Below are positions 1-12,599 of a DNA stretch of 64,000 nucleotides, one piece after another (position 1 is the stretch's first letter; the number at the start of each line of letters is the position of its first letter). Origin of the DNA: Cenococcum geophilum 1.58 (lineage: Eukaryota > Ascomycota > Dothideomycetes > Gloniales > Gloniaceae); the NCBI GenBank assembly GCA_001692895.1, contig KV748213.1, forward strand, positions 1,426,001 to 1,490,000. The letters run 5' to 3'. The position numbers were made by a program, and so were the translations under genes. Below the pieces are notes generated by a model. The model made no database searches. It was not told the DNA's origin and saw only the letters and a list, made by a program, of their open reading frames with translations.

Positions 1-116
1 ATAAACAATTCGATCGATTAATTGAATTAAGGTAATATAGATAGGTAGGCACAGACAGGTAGGCACAGATAGGTAGATATAGATAGGTAGGTATAGACGG
101 ACGGACAGATAAATAG

Positions 117-266
117 ATAGATAGGTAGGTAAGTAGGTAGGTAGGTAGGTAGGTAGGTAGGTAGGTAGATAGGTAGGTAGGTAGGTAGGTAGGTAGGTAG
201 GTAGGTAGGTAGGCAGGCAGGTAGGTAGGTAAGTAGGTAGGTAGGTAGGTAGGTAGGTAGGTAGAT
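117..266. repeat. (TAGG)n tetranucleotide microsatellite
   Basis: Nearly uninterrupted GGTA/TAGG units run for about 150 bp, with looser TAGGYA/TAGAYA variants upstream from about 40. A few units carry single-base changes (AAGTAGG, CAGGCAGG). This is not the fungal telomere repeat TTAGGG, so it does not mark a chromosome end. Confidence 0.95.
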
Positions 267-268
267 AA

Positions 269-2057
269 TTTAGAGCCTCTATAAGAGGCTTCCCCCTTAA
301 CGCCTAAAGTAGATAGCTTTATATTTTATATAGTTATAATATAAATATATTTAAAAGTATATTATAGAAATCTATAGGAATATATAATAATTTGGTTATT
401 ATATAATATAATTATAATTTATAGTTATAATTTATATAGTTACAATTTATATAGTTTTTACAATTTATATAGTTTTTACAATTTATACGGTTTTTACAAT
501 TTATACTTTTTATAATTTATATAGTTTTTATAATTTATACAGTTTACGAGCTATTTATTTATAGGGTAGCGTTTTACTATAATTTACTAGTAGAAGCTAT
601 AAATTTGTTATAAAACGCGCGGTTTACGCGAATCGCTAATGACCATATACAACTACGCAAATCGCACAGTTTGTAGCAAATTGCCGCAATCTGTAACAAC
701 GCGCCTAAAAAAAAAATCCTCATGTCCCTATTATTAGATACTATGTCTTTAGCGTTAATATAATTTTAAGATAATTTAAGGTTTCTAGTAGGTTAACGAT
801 TAGGTATAATGTCTTTATAAGTATTAATTAAGGGCCTATAGGCTATATTAGCAATGTATTTAATCTTAGTTATAATAATATATATAATATCTAATATTCT
901 TATAAAGACGGTAAGAAATCTTTAGAGGTTAGATTTAAAGGTAAGCTAATTTAATAGCATATAAGGACTAGGAGCATAATATTTATATTTTATTTCTCTC
1001 CTAGGGCGGAGTTAGGACAGAAGGTAGAAGGAAAAGGCGGAGTAATATTAGCCGCCCTTTACCACTTTATATAGAGTCTATATTTAGTAGCTATAGTTAC
1101 TTCTTAGCTTATATATCGTCTGTGCCTAAGACTATAAAAGCCTAGAGTGATCTATAAGGCATTATTAGGAGTAGCTATTAGCTAAGCTGTTACTAAATAT
1201 AGATGGCTAACGATCCCTAACGGACGCCGTATACCTTAATAGGGTTTAAAGGCACTTATATAAAGTTATAAACTAGAAACAGAAGTTAATAATAACCCCT
1301 AATAACGCCTCCCTTAGTAGGAATAATATTATATAATTTACTTCTAACGCCTATCCTTCCTAGGATAAGACACTACCTAAGCAATAAACTTACCCTAGCT
1401 AGTTAATCTCGTATATTAACCCCCCATCTATGGTAAAGGAGCTATTAGTGCCTATAGGGTAGTTTAGTTAGTATTCTAGCTAAGCCCTTTATAAGCGCTC
1501 CGCCTTATATAGGCGGTATACTAACACTTATTAATCTACCTTACGTTAGGGGATATATTTTATTTAAGACGCTAAGTAGCCGGTATTTAAAGGCCTATAG
1601 ACTTATTCCATATCCTAATAGCATTAACTATAACTCTTTAACTAGTATCCCGCAACCCCTAAGTACCTATAAGTATACTATCCCTAAATTGTTAGCTAGT
1701 GTAGGCATTTATAAATAAAGAACCCCACTTTAGAGATAACGGCAATATAGAAGTGTTAGCTAGCTAGGAATTAGATACAGAGACATTATCTAGCAGAGAA
1801 AATAACTTCAGCACTAAGGATTAAGAAATTAGGGCAAATAGTAATAAAGAGATATTAAGCGACAAGGTTATATAGGCGACGGCTAAATATAGTAGCCTTA
1901 ACTTTATAGTCTTAAATCTATAAGTATAGGATATAAATATAAAGAAGAGTTCTAATAAAAACTGGTAAAAGGGTAAAAGCTTTAGTCTCTCTTTATTTAG
2001 CCTATCGCGAAATAAAATAATATTTTACTATTCCCACCAGAGTCTTTACTTACTTAA
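269..2057. other. RIP-degraded AT-rich DNA, no gene recognised
   Basis: Low-complexity A/T-rich sequence with many TpA steps and few CpA or TpG steps, typical of RIP. Around 420-540 a short unit of the type ACAATTTATATAGTTTTT recurs several times. No reading frame with recognisable domains was found on either strand. It is probably the remains of one or more old repeats. Confidence 0.6.
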
Positions 2058-2062
2058 CTTAT

Positions 2063-2325
2063 TATAAGGGTACTTTTAGTCCCTTACTCGGCTACATCCT
2101 AGGAGCTCTTAGGGGCTGCCAAGGCTAGCCTTCGGCTAGGCCTTAGCCACCCCTTATAAGCTCCTCAGGCTTACAGCCTCCTTCCTCCCCTATTAGTTCG
2201 TCTCTCTCTATACTTAGGCTATTGCCTACCCTTATTACTATATCGTCCTCTTTTATCGACTCCCTATATAACTCATGCTCAGCTTACCTACTCCCTACCG
2301 TATACCCTGGCAATACTGCCTTACA
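2063..2325 (+). repeat. 5' LTR of the non-autonomous element
   Basis: 263 bp; pairs with 4283-4543. Most differences between the two LTRs are transitions (for example TTTTAGTCCC against TTTTGGTCCC, and GCTACATC against GCTGCATC), with the mutated state mainly in this copy. Confidence 0.9.
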
Positions 2326-3292
2326 TTTAAACCAATTCTATACCCTTATGGGTAGTAGCATACAGCAAGCTGAGGGCTACGCCCTTAAGCAAAATCACGA
2401 TCCTCCATTTTTACCTAGGACGATCGCGTTCACTACAACACAGTAGGTACACTAGCAGACGCCTAGAGATCGCATCCGCATAATGGTGTTGGAATACGGA
2501 TTAAGGTCCTCTACCTTTACTTAGGACAATCGCGTATGCTATAGAGCAGCTACACCAGCAGAGTCTGGCAGATCGCATCCGCCTTACGGTTAGTAGATAC
2601 GGATCAGAAGACAAGAAAGACGGTAGCTATCTAGCTAAAGGTCAGGGCTATCCAGATCGTACGCGATCATCTCCAAACGCGATTGGTATACCCGCATACG
2701 ATCGACAGTGCAGCGGTGCAGCTCTGCCCTAACGGCGACCCGAAGGTAATTTGATTGCTATCTAAAGGCTTTCTAGCAGGAGTTAAGGGGGATCGTGCGC
2801 GATTAAGCTTGTAATACTCTATAGGCCAACCACGGTTTACTTGCGTAGGGCAGTGCCACCAACAGAGCTTAGAAGGTTGAACGTCCTTAAAGAGATATAG
2901 CTACCCTAGAGGCTATCCAATTGCTATTTAATGGCTATCTAAAGAACTAACGGCTAGTTTTCAAAGCTACAGCTACTACCCTCTCTTCCAGATCAAATGC
3001 AATCAAGGGCTACTGCCCAATCAGCCATAGAGCTGCCGAGACCTAATCGCAGGGCGATTGTCTCTCAGAGCTACAGCCTGCCCAAGAGAATGGCGGCGGC
3101 TCAAAGATCCTATGCGATCGCTCAAGGGCTACGGCCCGACCCGGAGACTCTCCGGCTGTCAGCCTAAGGGCTGCCGAGACTAAATCGTACGCGATTGTCT
3201 CTTCTGAAGTTACAAGCTCAGCTTATGAGATCCTATTGCGGTTAAATGCCATCCTTAAGCTATAGCTACAGCTTCAAGAGCTACGGCTCAAA

Positions 3293-3850
3293 GATCGTAC
3301 GCGATCATCTTTCTGTAAGCTTTGGTCGCTCCAAGAGCTCCAGCTTGCATCAAGAGCTATACTTGCCTAAGAGAATGGCAGCAGCTCTTAGATCCTACGT
3401 GATCTCTTCTTATTGCTAATATTACTCCGTAATAACAGTGTAATTCAGAAGGAAGGAAACACGCGTATAGCTATTTGGCTATCACTTCCTTACAAAAACT
3501 GATTACGCGGGCCGGGGAAGGCAATTAAGACGTCAATTTAAAGTCTCTAAAAGAGCTACGTCTTACAAAGATCGTACGCGATCTCTCTGCAAGGCTTTGG
3601 TCGCTCCAAGAGCTCCAGCTTGCATCAAGAGCTATAGCTTGCCCAAGAGAATGGCAGCAGCTCAAAGATCCTACGCGATCTCTCTGCAAGGCTTTGGTCG
3701 CTCCAAGAGCTCCAGCTTGCATCAAGAGCTATAGCTTGCCCAAAAGATATAGCAGCAGCTCAAAGATCCTACGCGATCATCTCTGCAAAGCTTTGGTTGC
3801 TCCAAGAGCTCCAGCTTGCTTCAAAAGCTCACAAGACTCTATCGACATCT
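3293..3850. repeat. 97-98 bp subrepeats inside the non-autonomous LTR element
   Basis: A unit containing GATCSTACGCGATC, then a segment with GCTTTGGTCGCTCC and AAGAGCTCCAGCTTGC, recurs with starts near 3293, 3391, 3570, 3667 and 3765. Adjacent full units are 97-98 bp apart. The palindromic GATC..GCGATC core also occurs singly elsewhere in the interior (about 2660, 3110 and 3190). The repeats are non-coding; they could be packaging or protein-binding signals, but nothing in the sequence proves a function. Confidence 0.8.
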
Positions 3851-4282
3851 CTCCGAACTCTTCCGGGACGAGCCCTCTATAATCTCCCGCTACCGCAAGG
3901 TAATGGAGGGGGTTGACCGCAAGAAGGGGGGGGGAATGTAAGGGATATTCTTGCGATCAAGCCGGCTCCAAGTGGAGACTATCTGGCTGTCAGCCATAGA
4001 GCTGTCGAGACTTAATCGCAGGCGATTGTCTCTAAGACTGATCGTATACGATCAAGTCTTACCCCACTAGCAGACGCTCTTTTCCTACCTAAAATAGGCC
4101 CTTTTTCCCACTGGGTTTTGGCTATAGGTTAAGGTTTTTATCGAGGCTGCTTGGCTGGTCCTTTTCCCCTATTTCTTTATTCCCCTATATAAGCAAGGCT
4201 TCTGCACTGCTTACCTTTCTGTACATAGAATTAATCTATTGGGATACGGGCTGGGGGCCAGCCCTAACCAAGGGGGGGGCAA

Positions 4283-4543
4283 TGTAAGGGTACTTTTGGT
4301 CCCTTACTCGGCTGCATCGCCTAGGGGCTCTTAGGGGTCGCCAAGGCTAGCCTTTGGCTAGCCCTTGGCACCTCCTTATAAGCACCTCGGGCTTGCAGCC
4401 TCCTTCCTCCCCCATCGGTTCGTCTCTGTACTTAGGCTATTGCCTACCCTTATTACCATATCGTCCTCTTCCATCAACTCCCTATATAACTCATACTCGG
4501 CTTACCTGCTCCCTACCGTATACCCTAGCAATACTGCCTTACA
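4283..4543 (+). repeat. 3' LTR of the non-autonomous element
   Basis: 261 bp, TGTAAGGG..CCTTACA, followed by the target duplication CTTAT at 4544-4548. It is less RIP-mutated than the 5' copy. Confidence 0.9.
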
Positions 4544-4548
4544 CTTAT

Positions 4549-5530
4549 AGCGAGCTATAAAACATTTATAACGATTTATGCCTTCCCTTAGATAAATTTA
4601 TTTACTACCTTAAAACCAATAATAGAAGGTAAATCTATACTAACGACCTAAGAATTTTTGAATTTCTTATAGACCTAGAACGTATACTATCTTAGCAACT
4701 ATTAGTCGTATTTAAGACTACGGTACTTATAGTTTTATACCTTAAAACCATTAATATATTATTTTATAGCGTTTTCTTTTTATTTAAATCATTTCTCTAC
4801 TTATTATATATAGCGGTTATTTATCTATTCCGGTGTGGTAGAGAGGGGTAGTTAGGTTACGTAAGGGAGCTTAGACTTATAGCTACGCTTATAGGGTTAT
4901 TTATATAGGAACTTCTTTAAATATATATAAGGGGGTTTTAGGTTGTTATAAAGTTTATAGGGGTCTTTATATAGGAACTTCTTTAATATTTTTAGGTCTA
5001 GCCTTATATATTCCTTTTGTTTCTAAATTTGGTATTTTATAACACTTATATATACTTTTAAGAGCATATAATATAGGCTGAAATTGCAGTACACCTATAG
5101 GATTCCGGCACTTATTGGAAAGTTATAGGCAGCATTTATTAACCCAAGGTATGAGTAATCTATACTTTTAGGTCTTGGGATTTAAACCCCGCTAAGCTAG
5201 CTTCTAATTGGTTAGAAATAAAACTGCGCGTAGTAAGTTATAGCAGAATCCGCGTAATAAACTTTTAAAATATTAAGCTCTACTAAAGCTCTATAAGGCT
5301 CTATATAAAGCTCTATATAAAGCTCTACTAAAGCCTCTATAAGAGTTCTGCTTATATAGTAAATAGAGCATATAATACGCAGGGGGGGTCTAAGGGGGTC
5401 TCCCCCTTAAGCTTAAAGCTCTACTTAAAGCTTAATACGGAGCTCTAAAGCTCTACTAACACGCAGCACTAATAGACTAGGAAGGCTCTATAAACGGCTC
5501 TACGAATATTAATATAATCGCCCATACAAA
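4549..5530. other. RIP-degraded DNA with short CTCTATAA-type repeats
   Basis: No gene recognised. Around 5278-5345 a unit like AAGCTCTATATA is repeated in tandem, and similar units recur at about 12130-12215 and 13680-13740. This ties the two sides of gypsy element A to one older repeat block that the element interrupted. Confidence 0.6.
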
Positions 5531-5535
5531 CGCCC

Positions 5536-5727
5536 TGTCACGGGACAGGGCAGTGGCTACAAGACGTATATATTTGAGGAGTCTACAAGACGTTGCGCGA
5601 TCGATCGTAAGGGTTGAGGGCGTAAGGAGGTGATATACCTACGCGTAGCTGATATAAGCTGTACGTGAGGTGTATGCGAGAGCACGGGGCTCTCCTATGG
5701 AGGCCCCTGCGGTGGGGTTCCGTGACA
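5536..5727 (-). repeat. LTR of gypsy element A (3' LTR)
   Basis: 192 bp, pairs with 11688-11879. It is the 3' LTR because the polypurine tract lies directly against its inner edge on the minus strand. Confidence 0.9.
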
Positions 5728-6079
5728 CTACCCCCCCTCCTATAGAGGCGGAGCTCCGGCGACGCTGTGGTTACTATATATATATAGAAGGGATACTTAG
5801 GGTATAGAAAAGAAGAAAGGGGGGTATTACTGAAGGCTTAAAACAATGTTATGTAATAAGGCTTGGCATCTAAGAATCCGATTAATTAGACAACTTTAAC
5901 CGCTGGTTAAAGTTCCTGGACATCTTAACGATATTCTAGTTACGTGATCGTACTTTACCGCAATCTAACGGTAATTTAACGGTAATTTGCCCCTACGTAG
6001 TAATATACAACGGTTTAACTTTATAAGGGCTCCTATAGAGGATTAGGTATAAAATCTCTGCTTAGGCCCGGTTTCTGTG

Positions 6080-9070
6080 GGTTTGCATAGTAAAAGTCGC
6101 TAATTAGATCCTTTGCATTTTTAAAGTCTTTCTATGGTTGCCATTCTAGCTAATTTATGTTAAATCCTGTATATATAGCTCTGTAGTAAAGCCGTCGTCC
6201 TCTACCTTTGCTAAAGTATTTAGAGTTAATAATTTGTTTAACGGTCTACTCCTTATAGTTCTCGTCTTCGTTCTTATCTCGGATTAGTACTAGTGGGGGT
6301 TTAGGCTATGTTTACCCCGGTAAGGGGTTAGGCTGGTAAAGGTATAGTAGCTATAGGTGAAATACAGGCTATATCCCGCGGGTGGCTAGGGTAGGCGGGA
6401 GCTCTAGCTTATATGCGGCTCCCCTGTTAATGACTTATTTAATTAGGTAGGGGCCAAGGTTCTTATAATTAAGTGACTTTATAGGCCTCTGCGTAGAGAT
6501 ATTGTGTGTATTTAGCTATACTTAGTCGCCAACACGTATCTCTGGTGGTGGCGTTCTATAATAGTCGGTAAAGTAGGCCTACTTTACTTAAGCCCAGGCC
6601 ATTTCTCCCTTGCAGTAGTTAAGTAGATTTTTTATACGGTTTGTATGCTAGTCGGTAAGTAGCATCTTAAGGCGTTTTCTATATGGCAGTTTTTTATTAA
6701 TAGGTTCTGGTGGTTCTATGCCGGATTAGGGGTAATATCCCTTATTCGCGAAGAATAGGGTAAGTTCTGTAGTAGTTAAGACGTAGTTATTCGCTGTAAA
6801 TTTACCTAGTAAAAGGTAATCTACCCAGTTATTTTAACTATAGGTAACTACCTGTTGTAGGTACGCTTTTATACTAGTATTAGCGTTTTCCGGTTGCCCA
6901 GCAGTTTTATAATAGAAGGATGTAGATATCTTAACGGAGATGCCAAGGCGTTAGTAGATTCGTCTCTATATATTAGAGCCAAACTATATACCTTAGTTGG
7001 ATGTAATCGAGTTAGGTAACCTATGTAATTGGTAGATTTCGTAGAGGAAGGCGTTAGTGACGTCGCTGACGGCTACGCCTTCGGTTAGGACATAGTGGCG
7101 CTCTTTTATAAGTTGGTATATTATTATAAGGATATTCTTATAGGTACGGCCATGTCGCTTATAGGGTAGTAGGTTAATAATGAAATCTATAGCGATACCT
7201 ACCCATCGTTATATGGGTACTAGTAGAGGGTGCAGTAGTTCTTAGTACTTTGTATTAAAGGCCTTAGCGCGCTTATAACTGTAGTAGGCGCCTATAAAGC
7301 GTTTAACTAAGTCTATTATTTTAGGCCAGAAGTAGTATCGGCTAAGAAGCTTATAGGTTCCTCCTCTACCTAGGTGGCCGCTTAATCGGAGGTTATAGGC
7401 TATTTAGATTAGTTGCCGTTATAAATTTTCTAAGTTAGGGATAAATAGACGGCCTCTATAATAGAGCCTGTTCTCTTTTACTTCTAAGGCTGCTATATTA
7501 ATCTAGCTTAAGCTTTAAAGTTTAGTTGGCAGCGTATGGGCGCCGGCGGTTTTTGCGGTAATAAGTTAATGTAGTAATAGGTTAATAGAGGTGTTATATG
7601 CCGTAGTAATAAGCTTATTGATTTTGGGAGGTAATTCTAGTTCTATGGTGTAGAGCTAAGGTATAGTTAGCTTTATTATAGGTAGTATACTTAGGGCTAA
7701 ATTCCGTGCTTTTAGGATTGTTTATTATTGGAACTGGTTATAGGGGTTATCTTTAGACTAAGGAAGGTCTTATAAGCGGCGTGTTAGGCTATTAGGCTTA
7801 GTACCTTATACTCCTAGCCTATATATAATTTTAAAGTTAAAACTAGAGAGGAACTCGTTTTAGCGTGCTTAGTATTAGTTTAGCTATTTCGTAGTTATAA
7901 AGTACTTAAAATTGCGATGATTTGTAAGAACTTTAGTTAGCTAGTTAGGTTCTGCTAAGGAGAGTTCTGGTTAGAATTCCTTAAACGCTTATATGATCGC
8001 GAGAAGTTCCTTATTATAGATCTTATAGTTATATTCTTATAGTGTAAGCTTAGATAAATAGAATATAACTAGGTGGAGGAGACCGTTGTTGCCTATCTGG
8101 GAGAGGACGCCTGCGTTAACGTGGTCTAAGGAGTTAGTCTTAAGATAGAGTTGTTGTCCTGGTATAAAGTAAGCTAGGATAGGTGCTTTAGTAAAAGTAT
8201 CTTTAAGGTCTTAGAACGCCTTCTTATATTTAGGCGTCCAGATAAAACGTAGATATGTTTTTCTTTCTTTTATAGAAAGGCCCTTTATTCGCATTATTGC
8301 TATAAGTGGTGCTATAACACCCAAGAAGTTATATATAAATTTTTAATAGAAGTTAGCGAAACTAAGGAAAGCTTATACGTCTTTAATGCAGTTAGGGGTT
8401 TACTATTTGGTAATTATATATACCTTCTTAGGGTCTATATGGACACCCTTAGTAATAATAATTAGTCTAAGGTATTTTACTTCTGTGACTGAGAATTCGC
8501 ACTTCTTTAAATTAATATAAAGTCTTGCGTCCCTAAGGCGCTATAGGACCTTTTAAACGTGCTTAGTATGCTTAAAAGGGTTATTGTTATAAATAAGTAT
8601 ATTATCTAGGTACGCAGAGTAGAAGTCGTTAAGGTAGTCCTGTAAGGCGTTATTAATATAGCTTTAAAAGCTGCCTGGGCCGTTATATACGCTAAAGGGC
8701 ATAACGGTATATTCAAATTGGCTAAAGCGCGATGCGAATGCGGTTTTCTATTTATTACCTTCTTATATTTAAAGGCGGTTAAAGGCGGCGATAATATTAA
8801 GCTTAGTATAGATTTTGGCTTGGCTAAGCCGCTTAAGAGTCTTATATATAAGCGGTACGGGGTATTAGTTCTTAATTATAATAGCGTTAAGTCCTCTGTA
8901 GTTAATGTAGAATTAAATACCTCTTCTTGGCTTCTTAGTAAGGAGGATGGGGGCGGCTGCTAGGGATATACTGGGGCGAATAAACCCTTTGTTAAGGTGT
9001 TTGTTGATATACTTTTTAATAACTAGAAGTTCGTCTTTTAATATTAGGTAGGGTCTTTTATAGGGTGGCG
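6080..9070 (-). pseudogene. pol polyprotein of gypsy element A (RT, RNase H, integrase, chromodomain)
   Basis: Minus-strand frames show ordered gypsy pol motifs. The RT block has YINYRGLN, SQFEYTVMPF and the catalytic box read as AYLDNILIYN (normally Y-x-D-D). RNase H has GVLSQ.., FYLSKLTL and YNKELLAII. The integrase region has a line like AIDFIINLLP, and the chromodomain has VKQIINSKYF and LISDFYYANPQKPG. The C-terminal chromodomain places it among chromoviruses, which usually target heterochromatin (family knowledge). Many stops sit at positions where relatives have Gln, the expected result of RIP on CAA and CAG. No functional protein can be made. Confidence 0.9.
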
Positions 9071-9479
9071 TTTTTCCTTGTTTAATATTAATGGTATAAT
9101 TATTAGGTTGATGTGGGGGGAGTGTATTTGCGCTCTTTTATAAGTATACGTTAATAAAGTTATAGTACCTTTTAGGGAGGAGCTTGCGGAGTTCCTTGTT
9201 GGTAAGTTCTTTTTTAAGCTTTATAAACTTCTTAAAGTCTAAAGGTAAAAGTCCGTAGAGTTCTGCGGGGGCATCGTTTTCTAGGAGGTTGATTATATTT
9301 ATTCTGTTACTATAGAGGACGTGGTTTTATTCTTTATTAAGCTTATATAGTTATAATCAGGAGGCTGCGGTAACGGTCTAGCCTTTCCTACGTGCTATAT
9401 AGTAGAAGGCCGCGGCACTTATATAGTAGTAGTTGGTTATAGGTAGGATAATAAGGGGTTCCTTAGGTTAGTATCCTGG

Positions 9480-11640
9480 GGAGTAGATAGAGGCGGCTAG
9501 GCCATATCCTAGGTAGGTCTCTCTATAGTATTTAGAGTTAAAGGTTACTTCTCTCTTTTTCTAGTTAATGGCGGGGTTATATTATTTAAGCTAGTTTATT
9601 CCAAGGATAATAGGGTAGTTAATAAGTAGTGTAATATAGGCTTAGAGTTCTTCCTGGTGCCTATTTATATCTAGGTAGAGTTATACTATATAGGTAATCT
9701 TCTATGCGGTATAACTACTATTAGCGAGTTATAGGGCGCGGGCTTTAGTAAGGGGTAAGGTAGGTAGGTTATAAGTGTATATAAATTAGGTATTTATAAA
9801 TTTATTAGTAGCTCCATAATTAATTATAGAACGGCTTTTATATTATTTTTTAGCAGTAGTTCCTATTACAGGTAAAACTATTTATTTCCATCTATTTATT
9901 TTTACTAAGTTATCTATTAAGTAGGCCGATATATAGATCCCCTTATTATTAGGGCGTCCTAACCTATAACTTAGGGCTAGGACTTAGCGTTTTCCGTTTC
10001 CGTATCTAACTCTACCGCTATTGCTNCGTNTTNNTCTTNTANGGTAGTGGNANNTAGNGACGTATTTAGTGTTTAAGGTACTAGGTTAGGTATTAGGCGG
10101 CAGCTGCTAAACCTAGCTATTAGGCAGTTTAGGCTATAGCTATAATAGCCTTCTTAATAATATTTATAGCAACGCTTTAGCTTTTAGAGTAGCTCGCGTT
10201 CTCTATCTAGTAGCTTCTACGGGAAGGTTAGTATAGAAAGGTTAATATTAGGACTAGTAGTGTTACTTAGGGTAATAGGTGTTAGTAGTTTAGTAGGTCC
10301 GGAGGGCTTCTATAGGGAGGTCTTTAGGTAGGGGTTTACAGTAGCAATCTAATTTAGTCGTTATTTAATCTTCCGTATGGCTGCTACTATATTATAAATA
10401 TTATTATAGTTATGGCTGGCGGCTGCGTGACTAAGGTAATAAGTAACTTTTTTAAGGAGATCTTTTTAGTCTTTAGTATCGTCTCGGGTAAGGGCTTTAG
10501 TGTATTTCTAGAATTTAATATAGAACTTATTAAATAATTTAGTAGGGCTTATCTTTAGGGTATGTAGTTTAGCTCGGTTAGTGGCTAGTAGGTTATAGTC
10601 GCGGTATATTAGGTTGAGATCGTTAAGGACTTTTTAGTAGAACTGCCACTTCTAGGGGCTATTGGTCTCCTATTAGGCGAAGAGTCTGTTAAATAGTATA
10701 CCCTTTATTTGCCCAATAATATAGCCAATCTTAGTATCTTCTATAGGAAAAAGGTAGGCGCTCTAAGTTAGTTTTTTACGGATTTACATCTTCTAGTGGC
10801 TGTATTTTTTGCGGTCTCTTTAGAAAACTAGGGGATTAGGGTAATATATATTAGACCCTACGGTAGCAGCTTAGGTTTAGTCGTTATAGCTTTTATTATT
10901 ACTTTAGTAGGGGTTCCCGTTAGGTAAGGCTGTTTAGCGTTAACCCTTTATTAAGTGTTAAGTAGGTAAAGTTGCCGGGGGCGTAGAGACTTAAGTGGCG
11001 TTATATGCAGTAGAGAGGTGTCTGGCGTTATTATAAATATGCTTGTTAAGCTGAAATTATAGGTATTTAATTATGCCTTTTCTTTTAGTGACTGTAGTAA
11101 TAAGTGCAATCTTAGCCTTCTTTAACTGTTGGACGTCGCGTTTAGACACGCGGAGGTTATCTTTGGTTTCTTAACGCGTATTATCGGCGAGCGCCTCGCG
11201 AGCTTATAGGTCTTAGATGATATCGCGATCTTAAACAGTACATATCTCGGCTCGTGTAAGCTTTAGGTGGTAGTTCTATAGAAGGTAGTAGTATTTGTTA
11301 GGTTCTTGTGCTACCATTTTTGCGAATGTCTCGGCGTCTCATATTTCGATTTTAATAAGTAGTAGCCCTTCCGCTTACTTATCCGTAGTTATATAGTTAA
11401 TAAAAAATAAGATATTATTGGTATCTATCTCCTTAGGGGTTAAGGCTAGAGCTAATAAATCAAATTCTTCTGGGATTAATTAGCGTTGTAGGTTAAGTAT
11501 AGGTATTGGATTGTTCTTTAGGTTTAATATAGTGGCTAGTAAGGAATATTATCTTATTATTATAGGTTCCTTAGAAGTATAAAGTAAGGTAACTTGTAGG
11601 CATGTTGCTTCTAGCAGCGCCTATAGTATTACAGAGATAT
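9480..11640 (-). pseudogene. gag/protease region of gypsy element A
   Basis: Upstream of RT on the minus strand. A degenerate CCHC-like knuckle can be read at about 10110-10170 and retains only part of its Cys/His set. The protease active-site motif is not clear to me. Assignment rests mainly on position between the 5' LTR and RT. Confidence 0.55.
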
Positions 11641-11687
11641 AGAATTAGTCGTAGGCTAGGTGTTGGTGGTAAAAAGGCATAACGTAA

Positions 11688-11879
11688 TGTTATGGGACGG
11701 GGCAGTGGCTATAAGATATATGTATTCGAGGAGTCTACAAGACGTTGCGCGATCGATCGTAAGGGTCAAGGACGTAAGGAGGTGATATACCTACGCGTAG
11801 CTGACATAAGCTGTACGCGAGGTGTACGCGAGAGCACGGGGCTCTCCTATGGAGGCCCCTGCGGTAGGGTTCCGTGACA
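11688..11879 (-). repeat. LTR of gypsy element A (5' LTR)
   Basis: 192 bp, TGTTATGG..CCGTGACA on the plus strand; the outer target duplication CGCCT follows at 11880-11884. Confidence 0.9.
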
Positions 11880-12130
11880 CGCCTATACAATTATTTAATC
11901 AATTAAACACCCGTATAATTGGTCAATTAAACGCCTATATAAACTTCCCTGTAAATAGCCCTACGTATGGCTCTATAAACGTCTATACAATTAATTAATT
12001 AATCGCCTATATAAACGCCGGTACGAACGATCAATTAAACGTCTATATAATTGCCTATACAATCGTCTCTACAAACGTCTTTGTAATTAATCGCTAGTAT
12101 AAACGTCTGCATGTTTATACGTCTATACGC
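11880..12130. repeat. Degenerate AT-rich tandem array (AAACGYCTATATAATT-like units)
   Basis: Units of roughly 20-40 bp containing AATTAATCGCC, AAACGCCTATA and CAATTAAACG recur with variation. The same type of sequence is found just left of gypsy A (about 5505-5535), so the element landed inside this array. No coding potential. Confidence 0.6.
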
Positions 12131-12289
12131 CTATATATAGCTCTATATAAAGCTTTATATAAGCCTCTACCGGAGCTCTATATAAGGCTCTACTAAAGCT
12201 CTATATAAGCCTCTACCTAAAGCTTACCCCTTACTATATAGTAGCCCCTATAGCGTAATACAATGGAGGTATATATATATTACTTCTAA

Positions 12290-12595
12290 ATTAAGCCTAA
12301 CTTAAGTAGGGCGCCTTAGTCACTATAGTAGATCCTTTTACCTAGTAGTAGCTAAGGCGCCTTAGCTTTACTACTACTTTTAAAAGCTCTATAAGGAGGT
12401 GTCTAGGAGGTCTCCCCCTAAAAAGCCTTATATATATAGTAGTAGTTCTTTAATTAACGTCTAATACGGATCTTATCTAGGCCTACGCAGACTACTCCGT
12501 TATAGGGGGAAAACTTTTATATTTATAGGAAGAAAACCCTACAGTTAGGTTGGGGGAGGAAAAACCCTATAAGCCACCTTAGTAGGATAAAAAAC
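12290..12595 (+). repeat. Dispersed repeat R, copy 1, with GGCGCC hairpin
   Basis: An inverted repeat of about 52 bp (12309-12361) starts GGCGCCTTAG and ends CTAAGGCGCC. The following part (12428-12590) is matched in reverse complement by 47340-47510. Related copies of the hairpin part lie at 13512-13680 and, inverted, at 63850-64000. The element is non-coding and could be a MITE or an LTR fragment. Confidence 0.7.
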
Positions 12596-12599
12596 CCCG

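Larger units (their letters stand above)
2063..4543 (+). mobile_element. Non-autonomous LTR retrotransposon (TRIM/LARD-like), complete
   Basis: Two direct repeats of 263 bp (2063-2325) and 261 bp (4283-4543) begin TGTAAGGG (TATAAGGG in the left copy) and end CCTTACA, so they have the TG..CA ends of LTRs. The five bases before the left LTR (2058-2062) and after the right LTR (4544-4548) are both CTTAT, an exact target duplication. A purine run (AAGGGGGGGG, about 4270-4280) just before the right LTR fits a polypurine tract, so the element reads on the plus strand. The 1.96-kb interior has no gag or pol frame. It is far richer in G+C than its surroundings and shows little RIP, while the left LTR carries more C-to-T type changes than the right one. 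It must have been mobilised in trans by a related gypsy or copia element, which was not identified here. Confidence 0.9.
5536..11879 (-). mobile_element. Gypsy element A (Ty3/gypsy, chromodomain type), RIP-inactivated
   Basis: 192-bp LTRs lie at 5536-5727 and 11688-11879 with TGTCACGG..CCGTGACA ends. The flanking pentamers are CGCCC (5531-5535) and CGCCT (11880-11884), a target duplication differing by one C-to-T change. On the minus strand the element reads gag, a degraded zinc knuckle (about 10110-10170), reverse transcriptase (about 8450-9070), RNase H (about 7880-8260), integrase (about 6700-7420) and a chromodomain (about 6080-6300). A G-rich polypurine tract abuts the LTR at about 5728-5742. 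All frames are broken by TAG/TAA at former Gln codons. Scattered N bases occur at about 10026-10058. Confidence 0.93.

Noticed and set aside
117-266. Telomere at the window start
   Set aside because: The unit is TAGG, not TTAGGG, and sequence continues with ordinary repeats.
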